The notes beneath the pieces were generated by a model, which saw only the letters and a program-made list of their open reading frames with translations, was not told where the DNA came from and made no database searches. From the NCBI RefSeq assembly GCF_933775445.1, contig NC_065877.1, positions 9,610,001-9,674,000 of the forward strand: DNA of 64,000 nucleotides. The letters run 5' to 3'. The position numbers and the translations under genes are program-made. This DNA comes from Argentina anserina (taxonomy: Eukaryota; Streptophyta; Magnoliopsida; Rosales; Rosaceae). Shown one piece after another: positions 47,049-57,535 of this stretch (the stretch's first letter is position 1; each line of letters begins with the position of its first letter).

Positions 47049-48011
47049 CTAGTAGTGGCATCCCACCAAAGGAGCGGCAGAAAACACAATGACTTGTTCC
47101 TTCTTGGAGCTGGAAAATGGCAATTTGGTCATTTCGAGCCGCTCTTCTTCTGGTGCAGGAAGATTAAGGTCTAACTCCAAAACACTTCTTGGCCTCTTGT
47201 TAGATAATTGAGATTGAGGACTACCCATTGTTGGTACTGCTGTTGTAGGGTTCATCAAAGTTCTGTGCCTCCTCATATGACCCCCAAGAGCTTGACCAGA
47301 GGTGAACTCAGCCCCACACACTGAACACTCATGAACCTTGGTGCCTTTGCTATTGCCAAAACCCCTATTGGATATTTGCAACGAAAGTGTTGTGCTTGTT
47401 GTGTTGTTGTTAAACTGACGATCATACTCATTTTGCTCTTCCATAAATGACAACGCTTTCTTTGGCTGTGCTTGTGCTGTGTTGATGACATTACTGGTCT
47501 TGGGTTTCTTGTGGCTTGCTCTATGCCCACCTAGTGCTTGGAAAGAAGAAAAGCACCTGTTGCATGTCTTGCACTCATACACATATAACCCAGGAGCAGT
47601 ATCAGCAGCAGCAGCAACAGCCTTAATTGGTTGTTGTTGTAATGGTAGCTGTTGTTGTTGTTGTTCTTGAAGTTTTCGGATTTGTTTCTGACCTGACTGG
47701 GCCAAAAGTATCAAACAGTTGGCCATGTCTTCTTCTTCTGTAGTACTCATCTCTGTGAACTCAGCTGAGGTGGCCGGCGAGGCGGTTGTCTCATCGTCTT
47801 GATCACTAACTCTAATTGGAGTACTCATAATTCCCAATTGATGATGATGATCTTCATCAACATCATCACCACCACCAGGACTAGACGAGCTTGAAACTGT
47901 TGCTGCCAACACAGTCGGAGATGACAGCCTCGGACGCTTGGTGCGCTTTCCTTTGATGATCATCATCTGGCTTTGGTGATCCTCCTCAAGATTTGCAGCC
48001 TCCATCATCAT
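47049..48011 (-). CDS. ZAT5-like C2H2 zinc-finger transcription repressor
   Basis: Single-exon gene of 320 aa. Two plant-type C2H2 fingers with the QALGGH signature: Cys147/Cys150 with His163/His167 and Cys229/Cys232 with His245/His249. A basic nuclear signal KGKRTKRPR lies at about 20-28, the conserved [13 protein letters not shown] box at about 92-104, and an EAR repression motif LDLNLP at about 280-285. The C-terminus [12 protein letters not shown] closely resembles that of Arabidopsis ZAT5 as I recall it. A Gln-rich stretch (116-127) comes from CAG/CAA repeats. Members of this C1-2i class bind DNA and repress stress and wound genes. The first of three ATGs at 48011 is taken as the start. 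Confidence 0.93.
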   Translation of the reverse strand: MMMEAANLEEDHQSQMMIIKGKRTKRPRLSSPTVLAATVSSSSSPGGGDDVDEDHHHQLGIMSTPIRVSDQDDETTASPATSAEFTEMSTTEEEDMANCLILLAQSGQKQIRKLQEQQQQQLPLQQQPIKAVAAAADTAPGLYVYECKTCNRCFSSFQALGGHRASHKKPKTSNVINTAQAQPKKALSFMEEQNEYDRQFNNNTTSTTLSLQISNRGFGNSKGTKVHECSVCGAEFTSGQALGGHMRRHRTLMNPTTAVPTMGSPQSQLSNKRPRSVLELDLNLPAPEEERLEMTKLPFSSSKKEQVIVFSAAPLVGCHY

Positions 48012-51000
48012 CCTCTAGACACCGCCAACAGCACAACCCCAGATCACCAAAACCCTAGCCTTTCGGATCACAAAGGTAGATAGAATCTAGGGAGAAACAA
48101 CAGAGCGAGATTGTGGTGGGTGAAGAAGAATGAAGCAAACGTTTGAGATAGTGGGGTGTAATTATAGTGAGGAATAATGGTGGTGAGGAGGCGAGTTTCA
48201 AGTGGGAGTCTATAAAAAAGAAAAGTTAAGTGTAGTAGTAACCGTGTATTTGCAATTGCCAAGCTTGGCGTTTTTCCAACCCTGGAAGTTATATATAGAC
48301 AGGCAATATAAGAATTTCTATGTATATATCTGAATGATGATGCATTGCACTATATATTTATACACATACAGGTATGTATAGAGAGAGGGAGAGAGAGAGA
48401 ATGAGAGAGATGCAATGTAAGTATGAGGAAGCGAGGCAAGGAGTGAGATTCGGTTGGCTTTGAAGCAAACCCATTACTTTTTTCCAACGATTCCTTTCTG
48501 GAATTTCAAAATTGGTTTGCATTGCAAGCCTGGACTACCACAGAATTTTTGCTTTTCTTGCTCTATTGTGTTATCTTTGTTTGCACAAACTATTTTTAGG
48601 GTTGTCAACAGTGAAGTTTAACTAATCCGGCAAACTGTTCGTACCACATTAATCGATCACATAGATTTTCGCTCACTAAAACGTCTCGCTTACAGACGTG
48701 ATTAACAGTTCAGTTTAACTCCTTTTGCTGTAATTTGTTGGTGGAGATCTTGCAGTGACTTGTGAGAAGGGGATGTTCGTATTATTGAATAAATTCATAT
48801 TAAGCAGTAGCAGTAGCTACATGTGCAGTTAACCGACCTACTTCGTATTATAGGCTACTCACTTCTTGGCTGGACAATAGACCCAAAAATGACGCAACCC
48901 CTATTATGATGATTCAATTATTTGATTGATATTTTCTGCTCCATTCAATCATTAGAGCTGCTAATTGATCACAAGAGTAGAAAAATAAAACATAGAGATA
49001 GATTTAATCTATATATAAATCGAGAGTCTCGTAACATAACATAACATAACATAGCATTATACGATCAAACAAATACATATCTATTTCGTATTAATTTTTT
49101 TGTGACCTAATATGTGAGTTGTACATTATACATGCGAGTTCAAAAGAGGCATACTATGCTGCATGAATACTCAATCCCCTCCTGTGATTGCGTAGAAACT
49201 ATAACAGCAAGACAAGCAGTGGCGGAGCCAAACAACATATATGAGGGGGGCCATTACTTGCAATTTCTCAAGTATGATTGGTTAAATTTTCTCAATTAAA
49301 GTTAGAATGATAAAATACATGGATAGCCAAAACTTTGTGGGGTGCCATGACAACCAAGACAAGATTATATTCTGGGAAACGGAAAGGTTTAAAGATAAAA
49401 TTTTCTTCTCTAAACATGTAACAATATACACTTTTACGTTCCTTTAACTCATAACCACTTTCCAACTCTCAAGTTATGAACTTATGAATAGTAGCAATGA
49501 AGTAGCGCTCGTCAGTTTCTGTTTCTCCGAAAATGAACCAACCAATCACAGCATTTGTATCTAACTTCCAATCTTTTCAAACGATCCATAAGATAGGAAG
49601 ACCCATACATACATGATGGCCATTGCGATGAAATTCTTCGAATCTTCGATGTTAAGCGTTCTTGTAAACTTTAAATTCCATTCCCCTAATATGTAAATAA
49701 ATATGAGATCGTTTAGACCCTAAATACGACATCGATATCATCTTAGAAACAATTTAATTTTGATAAAATAGTAACATAAGTGTTGATACGTGTTGCTTTT
49801 CTACTCAAAATTGAATTGAATAACAAAAGGAAAATGATGTTGAAAATGCCATATATGTTTGGGCGGCGACCAAATTGCAAGGGATGTAGTTGATGAGGTA
49901 GATAGTGTGAAGTAGATGGTGAAGAGGAATGGGGTTAGAAACAGATCAGATTCTTGGCGTAAAGAATTAGAGGGGGGAGGAGGAGGGGTTGTGAAGGGCA
50001 CGTAATAGCCAAGGCCAGCATCAGCAGTAGTTAGTGACACAAAGTAAAGCATCAAATTCAATAATTAATTAGTATTCTTTTGCGGTTTTGGTTGGTGACA
50101 TAACATGCGGTTTGCTTCACTAATCTTCAAATAAGTATATTCCAATTCCCACTAATATACTAAGTCTACTACTACTTCTAGTTATCTACTACTACTCATC
50201 CACTCCTTATCCTTCGAAGCCTCTATATATCTAAGAAAATAAAATATTGAAGTACATTGTCTGTATTCGAATAGTGAAACTGTGAGAGTACCCATTTTTC
50301 AGAATATATATATATATATATGTGTTCTTTTAGATTGGTCGAAATAATAATGTGTGTTCATGAGGTTGAATCTTCTCGCTTCACTTGTCAAGTTCACAGT
50401 TCACAACTTCACATGCATGTGCCAGCCATATTCGTAGACAAAATTGAGTCTTGCCTATTGGAGCCCCCATAAGAACACACTCAAGGAAAAGTCTTGTCTA
50501 GATATGCTTTGAATTATGCCAACTTTCTCTTATGTATATCTTTTTTTTTCTATTCATGTTATGTATGTGACTACCTTTTTACTTCACTAATGTATTTCGT
50601 AAAGCTAATTTGTTGATGATGTTTATACATTTAGAAAATGATGATGTTTATACCATTTTACTTAACTAATGTTGACGATGTTTATAAATCTGGCCTCGGT
50701 TACATTTAGAAAATAATTTATATTTATGTAAAAGTTTCATCAACTTAAAAAATTATCGAATTATGTTTGGATTATAACGAATTAATCATTGTCGAATAAT
50801 GTTAGAATTTTAATGGATTTCATTGAAATATGTAGTTATAATTTGTAAACAAAAAGAGAATGTAATGAAGTAGGGCAGAAGCATCTTCAAGAAAACACGC
50901 GTGATGAGGTGATAACCACATTCCATTATTCCATCATAGATGTTCGTTTAGCATATAGTTTAGATTAGTTCGGGCATTTAGGGATCAGGACATTTTTCAT

Positions 51001-51834
51001 GATTCTATGGACACATGTAATGTGTTAGTGATCAAATTGATAATGCAAAACCAGAGAACCTCGAGTGAGCTAAGCTAGTTAGGCACTGGCTTCCCGATAA
51101 GTACGCCTGCCTTCTGGCTTCTGTCTCTTTAGTTAAGTCCTTGCTAAGGTAGCTATAAGAATATGTTTAGTTTCATCACATGAACCATGAGATCGAAAAT
51201 TTATATTCCACTCTAATATGTGGCGAATCTCAAATGGCATTCCCACTTAATGATTGAGGTCGAACATATATTGAACCAATTAGTGGCCTCATATTTGTAA
51301 ATTGTACGTTATTGAGGAATACGGTATGCTATGAAAGTCTTATTTCTACCATGTTGAGCTACAATCATATTCATGTTGAACACTTGAATGGGTATATCAT
51401 TCTCTGAATATAGTTCTTAGTTGATCTTTTATCGAATAGTTTTTGGTGCATTCACTCAGCTGCTTGATATGACTACAGTTTTCTAAAAAAAGAAAATTAA
51501 AAAACTGACTTCATGAAAATGATTCATAAATTCTCACCAAATACAGACATGAACTATGAAAGTGAATGCATTAATTCCTCCCGGCACTGATAATGTCAAA
51601 TATGACAAGTTCAAATTGTTGCAATGAATTAGTTTTGGATTTCATCACACTCCCATTACGCTATGGTGGAACGTAGACCATTTGATAAATTTAAATTCAG
51701 TTAATTTTGGTCACATGAAACTATTTGTTACAATTCTAATGAAGAACTCAAATAAAAAATTAATTAAACATACTTGTCACACAAATCAGCTGCTTAAAAT
51801 GTGTAGAATCTAAGGTGGTTTGAATGGATTTGTA
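48012..51834. promoter_or_regulatory. 5' flank of the ZAT5-like gene and gene-free spacer
   Basis: Promoter and leader of the minus-strand ZAT5-like gene, then AT-rich spacer. A GA-rich microsatellite (48381-48410) could act as a GAGA-type element. A (ATAAC)n repeat lies at 49032-49052 and an (AT)n run near 50305-50320. A minus frame at 49801-50061 is not recognised. No gene is supported. Confidence 0.4.
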
Positions 51835-51842
51835 AGTGAAAC

Positions 51843-52384
51843 TAGGGATGGGCATAAAAAACGGAAATACCGATCCCGTCCCGATCCCATCCCGAAATTC
51901 ATAGGGATGGGACGGGACAGGGGTCTAAAAATGTTCATCCCGTCCTGATCCCGTCCCGTTTCATAATAGTGGGATGAAACGTGGGACGATTAATTTCTAT
52001 CCCGCTTCGTCCCGTCCCGTCCCACTTTTAATGAAAACTTAAAAACTCTTATATATTTGTATCAAAATGAAACGAATTTATGTTCTTAATAACTCCAAAT
52101 TATATCAACTCAAATGATAATGGTAAATTATAATATTTTGAACATAATATGCATTTTTTTTGTTAAAATTTCATTATTTAATGTTACTTTGTTAATGAAA
52201 AAGTAAAAATATAGGTTTTTATTTAACTTCATATGAATGTGGGATTTGTCCCGTCCCGTCCCATCCGGGATTAATCCCGAGTGTGATGCATTCTTAAAAA
52301 CTCATATCTCGTCCCGATTCAAAAGAGTGAGACGAGACTTGGAATGAGCTATGTCCCGTCTCATCCCGTCTCGTGCCCACCCTA
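51843..52384. mobile_element. hAT-type MITE, CCCGTCCC family, in the ankyrin gene promoter
   Basis: Ends TAGGGATGGGCATAAAAA and TGCCCACCCTA are inverted repeats. The flanks are AGTGAAAC on both sides (51835-51842 and 52385-52392), a perfect 8-bp duplication. Sub-terminal CCCGTCCCG motifs match the element at 41331-42161. It ends 165 bp upstream of the ankyrin gene ATG. Confidence 0.93.
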
Positions 52385-52548
52385 AGTGAAACTCATAAAA
52401 GTAGTGCATACTCCTATTTGCACAAATCTTGTGTGTTTGTGCGAGCCCGACCCGGCCCAAGTAGTAGCAAGTGGGGTGCAACAGTAGTGCCCTACCGGCG
52501 TCTAAAACCCCAATTCGCGAAGACTGCAAACCAAAACCAAAGAAAACA

Positions 52549-53948
52549 ATGGCGGTTCCGGGCAGGGGTCTTATGGAGGCTGACGACAACGATGACGAAA
52601 ACGCTCTCTTTGAAGAAGAGGGTTTGGAGGACCTCGACTCTCAGGCGCCTCCTCACCTACGCGCCGTCGCAGACGCCACTCAACTCGGCGACGTCGACGC
52701 CCTCCGACTCGCTCTCGGTACTTTCTGCTTCCGAATTCTCACACCTATTTCGTTTTTTAGCATATTTTCGAGTTGGGTTCTTTATTTAGTTGATAAAGTT
52801 TGATGCTTTGGTTTGTGGATTTAGCCCAAGTTTCATTTTTGCTAGACTTGTGTCTATCCATGATTTATACCCACGAATTATGATGATATAATGTCTGTAT
52901 AGATTGATTATATAATTCTAGTAGTCTTAAAGGTTGATGCTTGTGATGTATTCAATCACTTCAATGTATAAAAAGCATGGGATTGCATGTTAGTTGGTTA
53001 CACTCTTGGTTACACTCTTGGTTACGTTTGTATTAAGTGTTTTTTTCAAATCAGTATATGTGAGTTTTTGTTGATGGGGCGTTTGATTTGTGGGTGTCAA
53101 TCAAATTTCTGATGAAGTTTGTCAGTGTTTTCGGATTTTATGTAGATAACATAGAAGGCAGTATCGATGAACCAGTGGAAGATGGGGACACAGCTTTGCA
53201 TCTGGCTTGTCTCTATGGTAAACTTTCTTGTGTCCAGGTCAGTATGTGTGAAGCTTTGGTCTTCATTTATCGTGTTAAGTAATGAATTTGAACTATAAAT
53301 AAATTGACTGACTGTTTTAATGCAGTTGCTTTTGGAGAGAGGTGCAAATTTGGAGGCCAAGGATGAAGATGGAGCTATTCCTATGCATGATGCCTGTGCT
53401 GGGGGTGAGATAATAGAGGTTGATATCAATCTGTAGTGTGAATCGTGTTTCATTTCATTATTTGATTCTTCTAAATATGCAGGATACACTGAGATAGTTC
53501 AACTTCTGATGAACAGTGCTAATGACACCGAGTGTATGAAGAGAATGCTAGAAGCAGTGGATGCTGAAGGTGACACTGTGAGTATAATTAATCGCACCCT
53601 CCATCTGTTTTACTTGGAATCTAAAATTCTTGAGTTTCCCAAGTACTGTATACAAAGTTGTGATGAACCTTTCCTATCTATTCCACAGCCTCTGCACCAT
53701 GCAGCCAGAGGTGAGCATGCTGATATCATAAGATTGTTGCTGGCTTCTGGAGCTTCTCCTATAAAGGCTAACCTGTATGGAAAGGTTTGTTGTTGAGTCC
53801 CATTTTACTTTAATTTTTCCAGCTTGCTCTGCATTTTTTGGTGTTCTGATCAATTTTCTTTTGGCAGATTCCAAGTGAGTTACCAGAACTGAACACAGAA
53901 GCTAAGGGGATTTTGGAAGCTGCTGGTGCTGCTATGCAATGCCAGTAG
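52549..53948 (+). CDS. Ankyrin-repeat protein
   Basis: Six exons: 52549-52717, 53146-53237, 53326-53404, 53483-53577, 53689-53784 and 53868-53948, all with GT-AG introns and consistent phases, giving 203 aa. After an acidic N-terminus (ADDNDDENALFEEEGLEDLD) come at least three ankyrin repeats: DGDTALHLACLYGKLSCVQL (from about 69), DEDGAIPMHDACAGG-YTEIV (from about 102) and EGDTPLHHAARGEHADIIRL. The protein ends EAAGAAMQCQ. No membrane helix or other domain is visible, so it is probably a soluble protein-interaction adaptor of unknown partner. It matches a small plant-conserved ankyrin family that I remember but cannot name safely. The ATG at 52549 (MAVPGRG) is the first in frame of exon 1. 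Confidence 0.92.
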
Positions 53949-54672
53949 GTTTTACTTGCTGCAAAAAGAATTCTAGATTTCATTTTGGCTGTGAAATTTT
54001 ATTATTGATCTCTTGTTAGTGTCATAATTTTAAATATCAAATATAGAAACTGACACATTCTCTTCCTATGCAAGGTTTTTTGGTTTTATGCAGTTTTTTT
54101 TCCTCCTGATTCTTTCATCTGATCACTTTTTATGAGGTTTTCATTGGAACATTATATCAGTCAACCCTTTTGTATAAGAACACAACAACTTTGCCTTTAG
54201 AGAGCGGCTTCATATATGATTGAACTAAAATCTACAGATCCCCCACCAGACCAAGCACATCTACAAGTAGAGATTAGAGACCACCCAAATGCTGTCTACA
54301 AAACCAAAGCACCTCTCCTTAACATCAGCCATGCAGAATGCCATCAGAAACAACAAAACATTCGATTGTGTTCTCATGCACTGTAGGGTGACAATATGGC
54401 AGTGATTTCTGGAGCAACGCTTAGTCTCAAACCCTAGTTATAGGTTTACAAGTACAGCATGGTCTCATAGACTCACATCCTGCTTTCTAGGTTTAAACCA
54501 AAAACGGATATGAGGTAAAATCATGGTTGCAAAATAGGACTGGTACATGGAGTAAAGATTTTCGATTTATTCATTTCTCTTGGAAATGTACAATAACCGT
54601 AGAAAAATGACTTATTTATTTTTATCAGTATTTCAGTAATATTTTATTCGGCGCTTACAAAAGAGAAAATCT
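53949..54672. other. Spacer between convergent ankyrin and carbonic anhydrase genes
   Basis: Holds the 3' UTRs of both genes. No other feature is seen. Confidence 0.4.
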
Positions 54673-56096
54673 CTACTGCGCACCAAAGAGAGTGACATCT
54701 CGATCGTTAAGAGGCTGTAATGGTCTTGCATTCACCCCTTGCTGCATTCATGTAAATCAAAAGAACTTAATAAACTGATGTGTAGATTATGAGCAATCAC
54801 CAAAAATAGGTTACTTACATCGACTTCTTCAATTAACTCCAGCTGCTCTGCTGAAACGGTATGTACCTGAGATGGAAATGTTTGTCTAATTACAGGAGCT
54901 TCGAAAAATACTTGGTTAAGATTATGGTGAATGAAGAAGATCGAAGCCATGTACCTCGTTGTTTACAGTCCAAATAACTCCTCCAGTGCAAGGAGGGGTC
55001 GTGAGTGACCCGATATATCTGTAAAATTGTGAACTTGGCCAGGTTATTGAACTTGGATCAGTCACTCCCAAGTCTGCCTCCTTTGTACCAACTTTGTCGC
55101 TTATCTGGGGAAAAATAGGTGAAGGAAGAAGATTATGCCACTAATTTAACAAATGCTCCATGTGTGCAGCCTATTCTATATCCACTTACAATGATAGATT
55201 GAGCTATATATTTTTACCTTGGACAGGAAAGGATCGGGTTCGCCAGTTTGGTATAAGAATGCGACAACGGCTACATTTTTGTCCTGGCTTTGGTGAACCA
55301 TATGCAACTCCAAATCGTAACTGGTAGATAATTAACTCTTTTAAGACATACTTGTTGAGCATTTGGATTTTATAAACAGAGAAGCAAAGAGAAAAGAAAC
55401 CTTCTGCCATTAATGTGATGTTCAGACGATCTGTGCCAATGACATTTTTTGAGGAAGTAATCAGTGCCATTTATATGAATTGATCCGGCATCATCCGTAA
55501 ATTCAATCTGCAAACAATTTAATATATACATAGTTCAGAAAATAGGGAAACATAAGTTACATAACTGTGTTATAAATGATAATGACACTCTAGTGTTACT
55601 TGTGTTAGCTAAACTTAGGAATCCATTATCGTCAAGAAAAAACTTTACTGAATAATAATAGCTAGGCATTTCCATACCGAAATATCATGACCTTCAAGCT
55701 TCATAGTTGCTGGTGAAGGCTTATAACTCATGGTCAGATGACTCAGATCATCTTCTGCTGTGATTACTCTTCTGGCATTTGAATCAATCAAATCTATTGG
55801 GGATTGTAGATCTCCATTTTTACACTCCTTCCATTCTTCTTTGAGCTCTCCCCAGTGCTCCGGCCCCTTGGAGCTCCATTGCTCATAATCATACTCTATT
55901 TCTTCCGCTGCACGTACCAAGAGAGAAATTTAGCTCAGTAGCTAGGTAGTGATATGATTATGTTGATGCTGAACTCATGTGTTACATCTATTTTGGCGTT
56001 ACCTCCTTCGCCTCTGACGGATTTGATGGATTGCCAGGACAGAAGAAAAAGAGTGAAAGCAAAGAACTGGTGAGGGGCGTTGTTTGATTTGGCCAT
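54673..56096 (-). CDS. Alpha-type carbonic anhydrase, secreted
   Basis: Catalyses reversible hydration of CO2. Seven exons: 56096-56003, 55907-55678, 55507-55401, 55320-55218, 55104-54955, 54866-54819 and 54741-54673, all GT-AG and in phase, giving 266 aa. The N-terminus ([20 protein letters not shown]) is a signal peptide for the secretory route. The zinc ligands are His131, His133 (HWH) and His150 (ELHMVH). Glu137 in SEHHING and the LTTPPCT motif complete the active site. Cys60 ([11 protein letters not shown]) and the Cys of TPPCT would form the conserved disulfide. The conserved ending NARPLQPLN is present. It looks catalytically intact; in plants this class is found in chloroplast, ER or apoplast. 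Confidence 0.94.
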
Positions 56097-57509
56097 CACT
56101 ACGTCTGCGGTGAACAATGTAAAATTACAGTGAATTTGCAATGGAAATTTACAATTCTTGGATTAATGTAATCAATTAATATTGATGCCCATTATGCACT
56201 TCATTTAGTACGCTAATTCGACTTTCTTATTGATCATTGATCAATGTCGTCAACCTGTAGAGAGGTTATATATCAAACGCTATTTTTTTAGCAGTTCTTC
56301 ACAACTTGTAATCTCGGTTTACTTTCTCTTTCGTCGGTACCGGCTAGGAAAGATTAATAAATTAGAGGTTTCATTATTATCTGAATGAGATCAATTCAGT
56401 GAAACCATGCATGTACGAGCCGGTCAGGCACGTAAAGTACGTGCTCGATTCTATGCTAACAAGAAAAATGAAGATGATGTACACATGCAAGAGTTCTCAG
56501 CAGTGTAGTTTTTGTACATGCATGTTTTGAAATAAATATTTCCAGACAGTTATAATGGAATAGAAAAACAGAAGGATATAACAGAACATAAAAACTAGTC
56601 AATTGATAGCCTGCACAGAAGTTACTTAACGTTTGTAAACAAATTAACTTCTAGATCAAGAATTATGTGAAAAGGTTATTCATTTCATTTCAGATACAAT
56701 TTTCTCTCTCTCCCGCCCTCGATATAATGAGTTCGATCTCTACGTAGGCAATACTCTCCCAGTCTCTCCAAACTACTCAGTGTGTATAGGTTTTGCATCG
56801 TATATTACTTGGATCAGTTAGATGGAAGATTTTTAATTGTGTATTTTTCTTTTGGATCATTATGGATTGAGTACGTCTGTACGTACGTACCTGCAGAATG
56901 CATGAGAAGGATACAAGGATGGAGTACGGAATAACGCAAACATATAAGGATCATTCACAAACACTTACTACAGAACAACACCATCTATATATCAAAGTGA
57001 AGAAACAAACCGTGCGTATATAATCACGTCGTCGATCTTTAAGACTTGGTGTCTTTTCTTACCAAGGTCCAGAGTTTTTAAATCTCTACAAGACGAGATT
57101 TATCGTGAACTTAGGTGATGGCCGGTGAGAGAAGCGACTGGTACACAAGATCTCTCGCATAAGGAGAATATCAGCCACACATACGGTATGTTGTTTTTAC
57201 TAAACATATATGAAAGCTACAGAACGCACAAAATGACAACACTCGATCTTGCTAATAATAAGTTGCATGCAATCCTTAAATTAAGGAAAGAAGAACTGTT
57301 CTGATTTATAGACATTAGTGGAATTGAGACAAGATTAGTGGCAAGGCTGGTGACAGAATTAAAGATTTGAGTAGACCTTGTGAGATAGCCTTACATTTCA
57401 TGACTGGGATAGCCTCTACTTCCGTCGACGGACATTTGTCGCCAGAGGTCTCAAAAATAAACTCTCCCTTCGTCTGACCCTATCATCTTTTGCACTTCCC
57501 GCCAAATTA
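56097..57509. other. Divergent promoter region between carbonic anhydrase and PPR genes
   Basis: The 5' flanks of two divergently transcribed genes. No gene or convincing repeat was found. Confidence 0.4.
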
Positions 57510-57515
57510 ATGTGA
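57510..57515 (+). promoter_or_regulatory. Minimal AUG-stop upstream ORF
   Basis: ATGTGA lies 26 bp upstream of the PPR start codon in another frame. If the leader includes it, ribosomes would meet a start directly followed by a stop. Whether it is transcribed cannot be told from sequence. Confidence 0.35.
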
Positions 57516-57535
57516 AGAGGGCACAACATTTCCTC

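Noticed and set aside
51843..52384. CCCGTCCC repeats as a G-quadruplex or CRISPR-like array
   Set aside because: Spacing is irregular and the whole block is bounded by hAT ends with a target duplication; a MITE explains it.
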